Positions 1 through 7,408 of a stretch of DNA of 64,000 nt are shown here, piece after piece. Under the pieces are notes generated by a model, which searched no databases, was not told where the DNA came from, and saw only the letters and a list, made by a program, of their open reading frames with translations. The position numbers were made by a program, and so were the translations under genes. The DNA comes from an uncultured Bacilli bacterium (GTDB taxonomy: Bacteria > Bacillota_I > Bacilli_A > RF39 > UBA660), in the NCBI GenBank assembly GCA_934096705.1, contig CAKOMR010000002.1, forward strand, positions 1 through 64,000, written 5' to 3'. Each line of letters starts with the position of its first letter. The first letter of the stretch is position 1.

Positions 1-101
1 GGTGACGATAGCTCAGGTGGTACACCTCTTCCCATACCGAACAGAGAAGTTAAGCCCTGATACGCTGAAAATAGTGTATGCTAAGATAAGAAGTTGCCAA
101 T
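1..101 (+). rRNA. rrf: 5S ribosomal RNA, 5' end cut by window
   Basis: The sequence starts within a few bases of the usual 5S start (GGTGACGATAGC). It carries the conserved CCCATACCGAACA loop at about 32-44 and the GAAGTTAAGC element at 46-55, and closes with TTGCCA at 94-99. It is somewhat short in the central arm. The 16S and 23S genes are presumably upstream, outside the window. Confidence 0.92.
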
Positions 102-140
102 AATTTTTTTTTGCAATAAAATAATGTATATATATATTAA

Positions 141-169
141 AATACTTGTTTATAAGTATTATTTTTTTT
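141..169 (+). terminator. Terminator of the rRNA operon
   Basis: Inverted repeat AATACTT (141-147) / AAGTATT (154-160) with a 6-nt loop, followed by an A and eight Ts. It lies 40 nt after the 5S. Confidence 0.75.
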
Positions 170-174
170 ATAAT
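146..174 (+). promoter_or_regulatory. Promoter for tsaE operon
   Basis: TTGTTT (146-151), 17 bp, TATAAT (169-174). It is embedded in the rRNA terminator and would start RNA near 181, just before the GGAAGGTG Shine-Dalgarno of tsaE. Confidence 0.55.
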
Positions 175-193
175 TGTAATGGAAGGTGATTTT

Positions 194-646
194 ATGAATT
201 TTAAATATACATCTAGGAATGAAATGGATACAATTGAATTAGCACAAAATATTGAATCAGAAAAATTTCCTAATATGGTTATTTGCTTAGATGGTGAACT
301 AGGTAGTGGTAAGACTGTTTTTGTTAAAGGATTTGCTAAGGCTTTAGGAATTGATGAAAATATTACTAGTCCAACTTTTAATTTAATTAAGGAATATAAT
401 TCTGGTGAGCTTCCATTATATCATATGGATGTGTACCGTTTAGACGGCAAATGTGAAGATATTGGATTTGACGAATATTATAATAAAGGTGGAGTATGCA
501 TTATTGAATGGTCTGATATTATTTGTGACTGTTTACCTAAGGAGAGATTACAAATTAATTTTAAAGTTATTAATGAAAATACAAGAGTATTAGAAATAAT
601 TCCTTATGGTGAAAAATATGAAGAATTATGCAATTCTGTTTTATAG
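194..646 (+). CDS. tsaE: tRNA t6A biosynthesis ATPase TsaE
   Basis: ATPase subunit of the TsaB-TsaD-TsaE complex that makes N6-threonylcarbamoyladenosine at position 37 of ANN-decoding tRNAs. The P-loop GELGSGKT is at about residues 33-40, followed by TSPTF and the YHMDVYRL strand typical of the family; length 150 aa is normal. The ATG at 194 is chosen because GGAAGGTG lies 5-6 nt upstream; a frame open from 146 would begin inside the rRNA terminator. It is first of four closely packed genes (tsaE-tsaB-rimI-tsaD). Confidence 0.95.
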   Translation: MNFKYTSRNEMDTIELAQNIESEKFPNMVICLDGELGSGKTVFVKGFAKALGIDENITSPTFNLIKEYNSGELPLYHMDVYRLDGKCEDIGFDEYYNKGGVCIIEWSDIICDCLPKERLQINFKVINENTRVLEIIPYGEKYEELCNSVL

Positions 647-653
647 GTAAATA

Positions 654-1202
654 ATGAATACTTTGTTTATTGATACACATTTGTATGACATAAATGTGAT
701 TTTATTTAAAAATGGTGTTGTTGTTAAAAACTCCATATCTAAAAAAGGACCACAAAATAGTTCTTCATTATTACCATTAATAATTGATACTATTGATAAT
801 AATTCTTTTAACGAAATTATAGTTGTTAATGGACCTGGCTCTTTTACAGGGCTTAGAACAGGTATTACAGTTGCAAAAACCTTAGCATATACAAAGAAAA
901 TATCTATTAAGACAGTAAATTATTTAGAAATGATGGCTTATAGTTTAGATGCTAGTGAGAATTATGTTGGTATTTTTGATAATAGTGGAATATATGTTGG
1001 ACACTTTAAAAATTATAATTTAGTTGAAGATTATTTTTATTTAAAAAACTCTGAATATGATGAAAGTGAAATTAAAAATATCATAAAAACATCTGTTATT
1101 ATAGATTATGAAAATGTATATAAAATGCTAAAAAATAAAGATTCAATTAATCCAAAATTAGTTAATCCGGTTTATATTAAAAAAATTAGTGCAGAGCTAT
1201 GA
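654..1202 (+). CDS. tsaB: tRNA t6A biosynthesis protein TsaB
   Basis: Non-catalytic ASKHA-fold partner of TsaD in t6A synthesis. The signature NGPGSFTGLRTG with following ITVAKTLAY is at about residues 61-82. At 182 aa it is shorter than the roughly 230 aa of Bacillus TsaB, and the C-terminal half is poorly conserved, which is common in reduced low-GC genomes. It starts 7 nt after tsaE with an AGGTAA SD and ends in a TGA that overlaps the next ATG (ATGA), showing translational coupling. Confidence 0.92.
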   Translation: MNTLFIDTHLYDINVILFKNGVVVKNSISKKGPQNSSSLLPLIIDTIDNNSFNEIIVVNGPGSFTGLRTGITVAKTLAYTKKISIKTVNYLEMMAYSLDASENYVGIFDNSGIYVGHFKNYNLVEDYFYLKNSEYDESEIKNIIKTSVIIDYENVYKMLKNKDSINPKLVNPVYIKKISAEL

Positions 1203-1618
1203 TAAGAACAATAAATATAAAAGATGTCAATTATTTAAATAGTTGGCTAAATGATTTTGATAATAATTTTATTAATCACTATGACTTAAAATATTATTTA
1301 GAAAATAATGATATTTATATTTCTATAGTTTATGAACTCGAAGATAAAATTGTTGGTTTTATGCTTGCTATGAAATTACTTGATGAAGCTGAAATTTTAG
1401 TTTTATATGTTGATAAAATGTTTAGAAAAAAAGGCATAGCAAAAAAATTAATAAATTATTTAATTGACCCAGTTAAGTCAAAAAGTATATTACTTGAAGT
1501 TTCAAATAAAAATCTACCAGCCTTATGTTTATATGAAAAATTTGAATTTAAAGTAATTAATATTAGAAAAAATTATTATCAAGATAGTGACGCTTATGTT
1601 ATGAGAAAGGTGATATAA
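1199..1618 (+). CDS. rimI: GNAT acetyltransferase, RimI-like
   Basis: Small GNAT-fold N-acetyltransferase of 139 aa. The acetyl-CoA loop FRKKGIAKKL (the RxxGxA type motif) lies at about residues 75-84, preceded by the LYVD beta strand and followed by the LEVSNKNLPALCLYEKFEF segment typical of RimI. RimI acetylates the N-terminus of ribosomal protein S18 in E. coli; that substrate is not proven here. Its position between tsaB and tsaD is the classic Bacillota order. It overlaps both neighbours (4 nt and 1 nt). Confidence 0.85.
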   Translation: MIRTINIKDVNYLNSWLNDFDNNFINHYDLKYYLENNDIYISIVYELEDKIVGFMLAMKLLDEAEILVLYVDKMFRKKGIAKKLINYLIDPVKSKSILLEVSNKNLPALCLYEKFEFKVINIRKNYYQDSDAYVMRKVI

Positions 1619-2625
1619 TGAAAGATATATATATTATGGCTATAGAGTCAAGTTGTGATGATACTAGTATAGCTATTGTAAAAAATGGTAACGAATGTAT
1701 TTCTTTAAGTATTTCTTCACAAATTGATGTTCATACAAAATTTGGTGGAGTTGTTCCAGAAATAGCTTCGAGAATGCATTGTGAAAATATATTATTTGTT
1801 TTAGAAGATTGTTTAAATAAGACTACTTTGAAAATTGAAGATATGGATGCTATTGCGGTTACCTATAAACCTGGACTTATGGGTTCATTACTTGTTGGTA
1901 TAGAGTTTGCTAAGACTTTAGCTTATGTTTATAATAAGCCCTTAATTGGAGTTAACCATTTGATTGGACATATATATGCAAACAATTTAGAAGATAAATT
2001 AGAGTATCCTTTATTAGCTTTAGTTGTTAGTGGTGGCCATACTGAATTATCAATAATGAAAGGTGATTATGATTTCGAATTACTTGGTTCAACATTGGAT
2101 GATGCAATTGGTGAATGCTATGATAAAGTAGCTAGAGTACTTGGCTTTCCGTATCCAGGGGGCCCAAGCATAGAAAAAGCTGCCTTAGAAGGAAAAAATG
2201 TGTATGCCTTATCAAAACCAGTATATGACGATACTTACAATTTTAGTTATAGTGGCCTAAAAAGTCAGGTAATAAATTTAGTAAATAGTGAAAAAATGAA
2301 AGGTAAAAGTATTAATAAAAATGATCTTGCTAAGTCTTTTCAAGATGTTGCTGTCGATGAGATAGTTAGAAAAGTTGATATAGCTATGAAAAAAACAGGT
2401 ATAACTAATTTAGTTGTTGCTGGTGGAGTATCTGCGAATAAATACTTAAAAAGTGAATTAAAAACGCTATGTGATTCACATAACGCTAAATTATATATTC
2501 CTAGGTTAATATATTGTACTGATAATGCTGCTATGATTGGTGCGGCAGCATATCCATTATATTTAAATAAAAATTTTAAAGACTTTTCTTTAGATGCGAT
2601 AAGTCACGCTGATTTAATATCTTAA
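1618..2625 (+). CDS. tsaD: tRNA N6-adenosine threonylcarbamoyltransferase TsaD
   Basis: Catalytic subunit that transfers threonylcarbamoyl from TC-AMP to A37 of tRNA. The Fe-binding HxxxH is at His114/His118 (GVNHLIGHIYAN), followed by the VSGGHTE, DDAIGECYDK and PYPGGP motifs and a C-terminal TDNAAMIG with the last metal-ligand Asp. The 335 aa length is standard. Start ATG overlaps the rimI stop by one base. The 3' end overlaps the convergent tspO gene by 4 nt. Confidence 0.97.
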   Translation: MKDIYIMAIESSCDDTSIAIVKNGNECISLSISSQIDVHTKFGGVVPEIASRMHCENILFVLEDCLNKTTLKIEDMDAIAVTYKPGLMGSLLVGIEFAKTLAYVYNKPLIGVNHLIGHIYANNLEDKLEYPLLALVVSGGHTELSIMKGDYDFELLGSTLDDAIGECYDKVARVLGFPYPGGPSIEKAALEGKNVYALSKPVYDDTYNFSYSGLKSQVINLVNSEKMKGKSINKNDLAKSFQDVAVDEIVRKVDIAMKKTGITNLVVAGGVSANKYLKSELKTLCDSHNAKLYIPRLIYCTDNAAMIGAAAYPLYLNKNFKDFSLDAISHADLIS

Positions 2626-3077
2626 TTTAAAATACTTACTCCAGTATTTAGATATAGTGCAAATAAAAGCCAAAATAGATATGGCAGTTGTAAATAAGCA
2701 GTTAGCTTATTTTTTTTATATAGATCTTTCATTAAATAAATAGTACTTATGATAAGTGCTAATAAATGAAAAATAGCAACTGTATAAAGTTTGAATTTAA
2801 AAAATACAATTGACCAAGTATAATTTAAAAGTAAGTTAATAATATAAATAATAATAATATCTTTTTCTTTACTCTTTTTAGTGGAAATGTATAGTGATAC
2901 TCCTAAGAGCAAATATAAAATGCTCCATACAATAGGAAACACCATTCCTGGTGGACTTAAAGGTGGCTTAATAAGCATTTTATAATTTTTGTAACTTATT
3001 AATAGTGAGAATAAGAATCCTCCTATAAGAGGCGTTAAAATGGTGAATATGGCTTTAATTATCTTTTTAAATTTCAT
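2622..3077 (-). CDS. tspO: TspO/MBR family membrane protein
   Basis: A five-helix membrane protein of the tryptophan-rich sensory protein / peripheral benzodiazepine receptor family; members bind porphyrins. Visible signatures are KPPLSPPGMVFPIVWSILY (about residues 37-55), NYTWSIVFF and the terminal PYLFWLLFALYLN; 151 aa is a normal length. It is transcribed alone, against tsaD. No Shine-Dalgarno precedes the ATG: the nearest -10 box (TAAAAT, 3089-3084) ends 6 nt before it, so the mRNA may be leaderless. Confidence 0.9.
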   Translation of the reverse strand: MKFKKIIKAIFTILTPLIGGFLFSLLISYKNYKMLIKPPLSPPGMVFPIVWSILYLLLGVSLYISTKKSKEKDIIIIYIINLLLNYTWSIVFFKFKLYTVAIFHLLALIISTIYLMKDLYKKNKLTAYLQLPYLFWLLFALYLNTGVSILN

Positions 3078-3083
3078 ATTATT

Positions 3084-3112
3084 ATTTTATAATAATTTAT
3101 AATTTTTATTCA
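3084..3112 (-). promoter_or_regulatory. Putative promoter of tspO, leaderless geometry
   Basis: On the minus strand TAAAAT (3089-3084) is followed by 6 nt and the ATG; a weak -35 (TGAATA, 3112-3107) sits 17 bp upstream. Confidence 0.4.
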
Positions 3113-3124
3113 TAATATGACTTA

Positions 3125-3153
3125 TTTACTATATAAATAAATTATGATATAAT
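3125..3153 (+). promoter_or_regulatory. Promoter of ssrA
   Basis: TTTACT (3125-3130), 17 bp, TATAAT (3148-3153) with an extended TGA just before the -10. The predicted start matches the tmRNA 5' end at 3164. Confidence 0.8.
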
Positions 3154-3163
3154 ACATGCATAT

Positions 3164-3515
3164 GGGGTAGCATGGTTTCGACATATGTTAATAGATATGA
3201 CTGCAGGTAGTTGGCAAACTTTAAATGCACAAAAAAATAAATGACGAAACTTCTTATAGTTTCACTCCTGCTTTTGCCTAATATAAGGTAAGGGAGTACT
3301 CTAATATTTTTATGCTTATGAAAAATATCTAGGGTTAATAATTATAAGCTATATAATTTATATTTTTTGAGTATATTTTATGAAGATTTATCAAAATTAC
3401 TATTTACGAGGTTCGTTTTAGCCATTTAAATAGGAAATTCTAAATAGAACTAAACTTGTAGATGTTGTATTATATGACATATTGGACAGGAGTTCGATTC
3501 TCCTCTACTCCACCA
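3164..3515 (+). ncRNA. ssrA: Transfer-messenger RNA (tmRNA)
   Basis: One-piece tmRNA that rescues stalled ribosomes. The 7-bp acceptor stem pairs GGGGTAG (3164-3170) with CTACTCC (3505-3511), followed by A and an encoded CCA (3513-3515). The T arm has a TTCGATT loop, and the 5' part has the ATGGTTTCGAC tRNA-like element. The tag reading frame ends at TAA 3279-3281 and reads NDETSYSFTPAFA from 3240, a tail ending in PAFA rather than the common ALAA. The exact resume codon is uncertain. Confidence 0.96.
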
Positions 3516-3528
3516 ATTTATTAATAAA

Positions 3529-3593
3529 CTCGAACTTTTCGAGATATATAGGAAACTACTTTTAATTTCATTTAAAAGTAGTTTTTATTTTTT
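3529..3593 (+). terminator. tmRNA terminator region
   Basis: A small hairpin CTCGAA/TTCGAG (3529-3543) is followed by a 13-bp stem AAACTACTTTTAA (3553-3565) / TTAAAAGTAGTTT (3572-3584) with a 6-nt loop and a T-rich tail. Confidence 0.85.
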
Positions 3594-3634
3594 AAATTCT
3601 ATATTATATTTATATTTATTGATAGAAAAAAGAA

Positions 3635-3643
3635 TGTTATAAT
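3635..3643 (+). promoter_or_regulatory. Extended -10 promoter of YHYH protein gene
   Basis: TGT followed by TATAAT at 3638-3643; no good -35. It lies 18 nt upstream of the ATG at 3662. Confidence 0.55.
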
Positions 3644-3661
3644 TATTCTAGGAGTATGAGT

Positions 3662-4756
3662 ATGAAGAAGTTATATATTATATGTGCTGTATGCCTAATG
3701 TTTTTTATGAGTCCAAATATAGCTTTTGCTCATCCTGGTAGAACTGATAGTAATGGCTGTCATACTTGTAAAACAAATTGTTCGTCGTGGGGTTTAAACT
3801 ATAATGAATATCATTGTCATAATGGGAATACTTATACTAATTCAAAAGGACAAATTTTTAATAGTAATGGAGTACTAATTAGTGATTCATCATCAAATAA
3901 TAATGATATCATATATCAAAAAAGCAATAATGCAAATATAAAGTCTTTATTAATTGATGGAAATAGTGTTAATATCACCAATGAAATGAGTTTTTCTACA
4001 TCTAATTTAGAGCCAAATATTATTGTGATACCAGAACATAGCAAAGCCACTGTAAAAATTGATAAACCATCTATTCTTTCTAATGAATTAATGAATGAAA
4101 TTACTATAAGTGTTACAGCAGAAGATTTAACTACTAAAGTATATAAACTATATATAAAAGTTGCAAGTAATGATGCTTCAATAAATAGTTTAAAAATTAA
4201 TGAAGAAAGTATTGATATAAATGATGAAATGTTTTACAGTACAACAAGTGAAAAAATAAAATTAAATGTTGTAACAAATAATGAAAATGCTAAAATCATT
4301 AGTAATTTAGAATATGATTTAAATAATGGTGATAATAAAATAATTATTAAAGTTAAGGCTGAAGATGGAGTAACTGAAAAAGAGTATATATTAAATGTAA
4401 AGAAAAATGAAGTATTAAGTGATAATGTTGAGATAAGTGTTAAAGTCAACGGTGAAAAAGCTATTTTCAAAAATTATAAAAGCGAAATTATTTATATATC
4501 ATCAGGTGATACTATCAACATTGAGTATGAACTAAAAGATAGCAACGCAAATACTAACTTACCTAAGGAAAAGAAAATAAAAATTGGAGATAATGAAATA
4601 AAGTTTAATGTTGTTGCAGAAAATGGGCGAAATCAAGAGTATATTTTGAATGTTCATAAGAATAGTAATATTGAAAATATAATTTATCCAATAATCGGAT
4701 TTGCATTTTTAGGTGGTATAGGATTAATCATTTACAAATTAATTAAGAAAGATTAG
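3662..4756 (+). CDS. Secreted YHYH / cadherin-like beta-sandwich membrane-anchored protein
   Basis: 364 aa surface protein of unknown function. It has a signal peptide (residues 1-24), then a Cys/His-rich module with HPGRTDSNGCHTCKTNC and EYHCHN (about 24-55) matching YHYH-type domains. Two or three cadherin-like beta-sandwich repeats follow, recognised by ISVTAEDL..YKLYIKV and IKVKAEDG..KEYILNVKK. A C-terminal membrane helix (about 338-358) ends in basic residues. The ATG at 3662 is preferred over 3656 because AGGAG sits 7 nt upstream of it. The Cys/His module may bind metal (inference). Confidence 0.75.
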   Translation: MKKLYIICAVCLMFFMSPNIAFAHPGRTDSNGCHTCKTNCSSWGLNYNEYHCHNGNTYTNSKGQIFNSNGVLISDSSSNNNDIIYQKSNNANIKSLLIDGNSVNITNEMSFSTSNLEPNIIVIPEHSKATVKIDKPSILSNELMNEITISVTAEDLTTKVYKLYIKVASNDASINSLKINEESIDINDEMFYSTTSEKIKLNVVTNNENAKIISNLEYDLNNGDNKIIIKVKAEDGVTEKEYILNVKKNEVLSDNVEISVKVNGEKAIFKNYKSEIIYISSGDTINIEYELKDSNANTNLPKEKKIKIGDNEIKFNVVAENGRNQEYILNVHKNSNIENIIYPIIGFAFLGGIGLIIYKLIKKD

Positions 4757-4771
4757 TATAAAGGAGAATTT

Positions 4772-5227
4772 ATGACAAAAGAAAAATTTTTATCATCTAT
4801 TTATTTAATAATAAAAAATGATAATGGAAAAATTTTATTACAAAGAAGACAGGGAACCAAATTATGGCCGGGATTTTTAGCTTTACCTGCGGGGCATATT
4901 GATGAGGGAGAAGACCCTTATGAAGCTGCAATAAGAGAAGCTAAAGAAGAACTTGATATTACAATTACTAGAAATGATATAAGTGATTCATTTGTTGTTA
5001 TGAGAAAAAATAAATCACTAATGCCATATTATGACGTTTATTTTAATATAAGTAATTATATAGGGAATATTAAAATAGCGGAGCCATTAAAATGTTCTGA
5101 GTTAATATGGCAAGATATTAATAATTTACCAAATGATATGATTGATTTTGAGATAAGTGCAATAAATAATTATTTAAACGGCATTAAATTTAGTTGTATT
5201 TATGCTGATAATGAAAAAACTGTATAA
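4772..5227 (+). CDS. Nudix hydrolase
   Basis: Small pyrophosphohydrolase of the Nudix family, 151 aa. The Nudix box GHIDEGEDPYEAAI then REAKEELDI is at about residues 41-63 and keeps the metal-binding RE..EE core; the final Gly of the consensus is Asp. The N-terminal ILLQRRQGTKLWPGFLALPAG resembles MutT/ADP-ribose type members, but substrate cannot be assigned. SD AGGAG lies 7 nt before the ATG; the gene is 15 nt behind the YHYH gene and probably co-transcribed. Confidence 0.88.
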   Translation: MTKEKFLSSIYLIIKNDNGKILLQRRQGTKLWPGFLALPAGHIDEGEDPYEAAIREAKEELDITITRNDISDSFVVMRKNKSLMPYYDVYFNISNYIGNIKIAEPLKCSELIWQDINNLPNDMIDFEISAINNYLNGIKFSCIYADNEKTV

Positions 5228-5270
5228 TTTAACAAATTTTCAACATACTATTCTTAGAAGGAGAAATTGT

Positions 5271-5489
5271 ATGAAAGAAAATGCACCAAACATGCTTACA
5301 GGCAAAGATTTAGATTATTTACAAGATATTTTTAATTGGAATTATTCTGCATTTAAAAATTGTTCTTTATCATTAACAAAAGTTAAAAATAATGAAATAA
5401 AAAAACATTTTCGTAAATGTAATAATTTTTTTAAAACAAGTTTGAACAAAACATTAACAATAATAAAGGATGGTAAGGCTTGTGAATAG
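5271..5489 (+). CDS. Small helical protein paired with CotF-like protein
   Basis: 72 aa, predicted all-helical, basic in its second half, with the segment MLTGKDLDYLQDIFNWNYSA. I do not recognise a named family with certainty; it resembles the N-terminal half of spore-coat CotF-type or ferritin-like helical bundles and may form one functional unit with the next gene. The ATG at 5271 is chosen for its AGAAGGAG SD; an earlier in-frame ATG at 5202 lies inside the Nudix gene. The 3' end overlaps the next gene. Confidence 0.6.
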   Translation: MKENAPNMLTGKDLDYLQDIFNWNYSAFKNCSLSLTKVKNNEIKKHFRKCNNFFKTSLNKTLTIIKDGKACE

Positions 5490-5763
5490 TATAAAATTTG
5501 AGGATAAAGATTATTTAAATAACATTTTATCAACATTAAAAGAAATGTCAAAAAACTATGCAGTTGCATTAACTGAAGCGAGTAACGAATTATTATATAA
5601 AGAGTTAAAAAAGTCATTTGATAATGTAATAAAATTACAAAGAGAAACATTTGAGTTAATGTATAAAAATGGTTTTTATAAACTAGAAAAAATTGAAAAA
5701 GAAAAACTTAATAACAAATATTTAACATTATATGAAGAGTATAAAAAATTAGATATTGAATAA
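5482..5763 (+). CDS. Spore coat protein CotF-family-like
   Basis: About 93 aa, helical. The pattern KDYLNNILSTLKEMSKNYAVALTEAS then LQRETFELMYKNGFYKLE matches the Coat_F domain (in Bacillus CotF the end reads QRELFELMF.KGWYKLE). The family is found in spore coats and also in non-sporulating Bacillota. A GTG at 5482 (TAAGG upstream) or an ATG at 5470 are both possible starts; neither SD is ideal. It overlaps the preceding helical gene, and the pair looks like a two-gene unit closed by a terminator. Confidence 0.75.
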   Translation: MNSIKFEDKDYLNNILSTLKEMSKNYAVALTEASNELLYKELKKSFDNVIKLQRETFELMYKNGFYKLEKIEKEKLNNKYLTLYEEYKKLDIE

Positions 5764-5793
5764 AGATAAATTTTGAATAATTTATCTTTTTTT
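5762..5793 (+). terminator. Rho-independent terminator
   Basis: 11-bp stem AAAGATAAATT (5762-5772) / AATTTATCTTT (5779-5789) with loop TTGAAT and a T run to 5793. Confidence 0.85.
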
Positions 5794-5807
5794 ATAATAT
5801 AAAAAAC

Positions 5808-5836
5808 TAGACAAAGGTTATTAATTTTGTTATACT
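5808..5836 (+). promoter_or_regulatory. Promoter of rpsF-ssb-rpsR
   Basis: TAGACA (5808-5813), 17 bp, TATACT (5831-5836) with extended TGT. Confidence 0.8.
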
Positions 5837-5909
5837 ACTTGCGAGTAAAGAAATTACTCCTTGCTTTTTACTTGATAAAAAGCCGAGAAGACCATAAGGA
5901 GGTGTGAAG
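5837..5909 (+). promoter_or_regulatory. Candidate S6:S18-type ribosomal leader
   Basis: The rpsF leader folds into GAGTAA/TTACTC and an 8-bp hairpin GCTTTTTA (5863-5870) / TAAAAAGC (5876-5883), ending with CCGAGAAGACCATAAGGAGG. The CCG next to a stem ahead of the SD fits the S6:S18 autoregulatory leader known from rpsF operons; assignment by eye only. Confidence 0.5.
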
Positions 5910-6200
5910 ATGGATAGATACGAAATTATGTTCATTGTTAAAAATACAATCGAAGATGAAAAAGTTAAAAATGTAGCTGATTCATTAAAAGATTTAATAA
6001 CAAGTGACAAAGGTAATATCATCGAATTCAAAGAAATGGGTAAAAGAAAACTTGCTTATCCAATCAAAAAAGAATTAACTGGAACATATTATGTCATGAC
6101 AGTTGAAGCAAAACATGATACTATCAAAGAATTCGAACGTAAAGTTCTTATTAACGAAAATGTTTTAAGACATTTAATTATCAAAAAAGAAGGAGAATAA
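5910..6200 (+). CDS. rpsF: 30S ribosomal protein S6
   Basis: Small-subunit platform protein that binds 16S rRNA together with S18. The start MDRYEIMFIVKN, the GKRKLAYPIKKELTGTYYVM core and the FERKVLINENVLRHLIIKK end are diagnostic; 96 aa is normal. The ATG at 5910 is used because AAGGAGG lies 7 nt upstream; GTG at 5904 overlaps that SD. It heads the conserved rpsF-ssb-rpsR operon. Confidence 0.97.
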   Translation: MDRYEIMFIVKNTIEDEKVKNVADSLKDLITSDKGNIIEFKEMGKRKLAYPIKKELTGTYYVMTVEAKHDTIKEFERKVLINENVLRHLIIKKEGE

Positions 6201-6202
6201 GA

Positions 6203-6670
6203 ATGAATAAAGTAATTTTATGTGGTAGATTTACAAGAGATCCTGAATCTAGAATAAGTTCAAATTCACTTGAAGTATCAAGGTTTTCTCTTGCTTGTGC
6301 AAGTGATTTTGTTAATAAAGATGGCCAAAGAGAAACTGAATTTATAAATTGTGTTGCATTTGGAAGAACTGCACAAACTATTAACAAGTTTTGTAAGAAA
6401 GGCCAAATGATTTTAGCTCAAGGACGTATTAGAAATAATAGTTATGATGCTCAAGATGGAACTAAGAGATATACGACTGATATATCTATTGATAGTTTTG
6501 AGTTCATTGGTTCAAGAAATGGCGGAGATAGTGCTGGAGCATCTTATCAAAGTGCTACATCTGGTAATGGCTATAGTAATTCTAATATGCAAACTACTGA
6601 CATTTCTGAAGATCCTTACAAAGAATTTAGTGAAGAAACTAATATAAGTAGTGATGAATTTCCATTTTAA
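6203..6670 (+). CDS. ssb: Single-stranded DNA-binding protein
   Basis: Homotetrameric OB-fold protein coating ssDNA in replication and repair. The OB fold covers residues 1-108 (NKVILCGRFTRDPE, FINCVAFGRTAQ). It is followed by a flexible Gly/Ser/Asn tail and the acidic C-terminal tip DEFPF that docks partner proteins. The gene begins 2 nt after rpsF with AGGAG SD and precedes rpsR, the standard Bacillota arrangement. Confidence 0.97.
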   Translation: MNKVILCGRFTRDPESRISSNSLEVSRFSLACASDFVNKDGQRETEFINCVAFGRTAQTINKFCKKGQMILAQGRIRNNSYDAQDGTKRYTTDISIDSFEFIGSRNGGDSAGASYQSATSGNGYSNSNMQTTDISEDPYKEFSEETNISSDEFPF

Positions 6671-6687
6671 AAAGGAGGAATAATTGT

Positions 6688-6903
6688 ATGGCAGAATTTT
6701 ATCATAAGAAAAAAAGAATATGCCAAATGTGTGCTGGTAAATCAGTTGACTATAAAGATGTAATGATTATTAATAAATATATTAATGAAAAAGGTAAAAT
6801 ATTACCTCGTAGAATGACTGGTGCTTGTGCAAAACATCAAAGACATATTGCTGAACAAGTAAAATATGCTCGTTTAATGGCATTAATTCCATTTGTTAAA
6901 TAA
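6688..6903 (+). CDS. rpsR: 30S ribosomal protein S18
   Basis: 71 aa partner of S6 on the 30S platform. Core KDVMIINKYINEKGKILPRRMTGACAKHQRHI is intact. It keeps the CxxC (CQMC, residues 11-14) plus a later Cys (TGAC), the zinc-associated form of S18 (C+ paralogue type). AAAAGGAGG SD, third gene of the rpsF operon, directly followed by a terminator. Confidence 0.97.
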   Translation: MAEFYHKKKRICQMCAGKSVDYKDVMIINKYINEKGKILPRRMTGACAKHQRHIAEQVKYARLMALIPFVK

Positions 6904-6919
6904 CAAATGGTTTTTTTTT
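6889..6919 (+). terminator. Terminator after rpsR
   Basis: CCATTTGTTA (6889-6898) / TAACAAATGG (6901-6910) then a nine-T run. The hairpin includes the rpsR stop codon. Confidence 0.85.
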
Positions 6920-6927
6920 ATTTGATA

Positions 6928-6936
6928 TGATATAAT
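6928..6936 (+). promoter_or_regulatory. Extended -10 promoter of rplI
   Basis: TGA then TATAAT (6931-6936). The -35 position falls in the terminator stem and is poor, so this depends on the extended -10. Confidence 0.55.
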
Positions 6937-6959
6937 ATAAGATATTTACGGAGGAAAAA

Positions 6960-7400
6960 ATGAAAGTTATTCTTTTAAAAGATGTTAAGAGTCAAGGAAA
7001 GAAAAATGATATAATAGATGTTTCTACAGGATATGCAAATAACTATTTAATTAAGAATAAATTAGCAGTTGCATATACAGAAACTAGTAAAAAAATTCTT
7101 GATAAAGAACTTAAAGAAAAACAAGATATAGAAGATGAATTAGTAAATAGTTTAAATGCTATAAAAAAATCTTTAAATAATAAAGTAGTTGAGTTTAAAG
7201 TTAAAACTGGTAAAGAGGATAAAGTGTTTGGTACTATATCTTCGAAACAAATAAGTGATAAACTTAATGAAATGGGCTATAAAATTGATAAAAAAAATAT
7301 TATAATAGATAACCCAATAAGTAATTTAGGAACACATAAAGTTCTTATAAAATTACATAAAAAAGTTGAATTTAGTATAGATGTAAAATTAGTTAAGTAA
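6960..7400 (+). CDS. rplI: 50S ribosomal protein L9
   Basis: L9 joins two globular RNA-binding domains by a long helix and sits at the L1 stalk base. The N-domain MKVILLKDVKSQGKKNDIIDVS..GYANNYLI and the C-domain GKEDKVFGTISSKQISDKL..HKVLIKLHKKV are clear; 146 aa is normal. The GGAGG SD is 6 nt from the ATG. It precedes dnaB, a conserved neighbour in Bacilli (rplI-dnaC). Confidence 0.97.
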   Translation: MKVILLKDVKSQGKKNDIIDVSTGYANNYLIKNKLAVAYTETSKKILDKELKEKQDIEDELVNSLNAIKKSLNNKVVEFKVKTGKEDKVFGTISSKQISDKLNEMGYKIDKKNIIIDNPISNLGTHKVLIKLHKKVEFSIDVKLVK

Positions 7401-7408
7401 GGAGAATT

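Noticed and set aside
146..193. Upstream ATG extending TsaE
   Set aside because: It lies within the rRNA terminator and adds a hydrophobic stretch foreign to TsaE; ATG 194 has an SD.
3100..3520. tRNA genes
   Set aside because: The only tRNA-like fold seen is the acceptor/T-arm of tmRNA; I found no other cloverleaf in the window.
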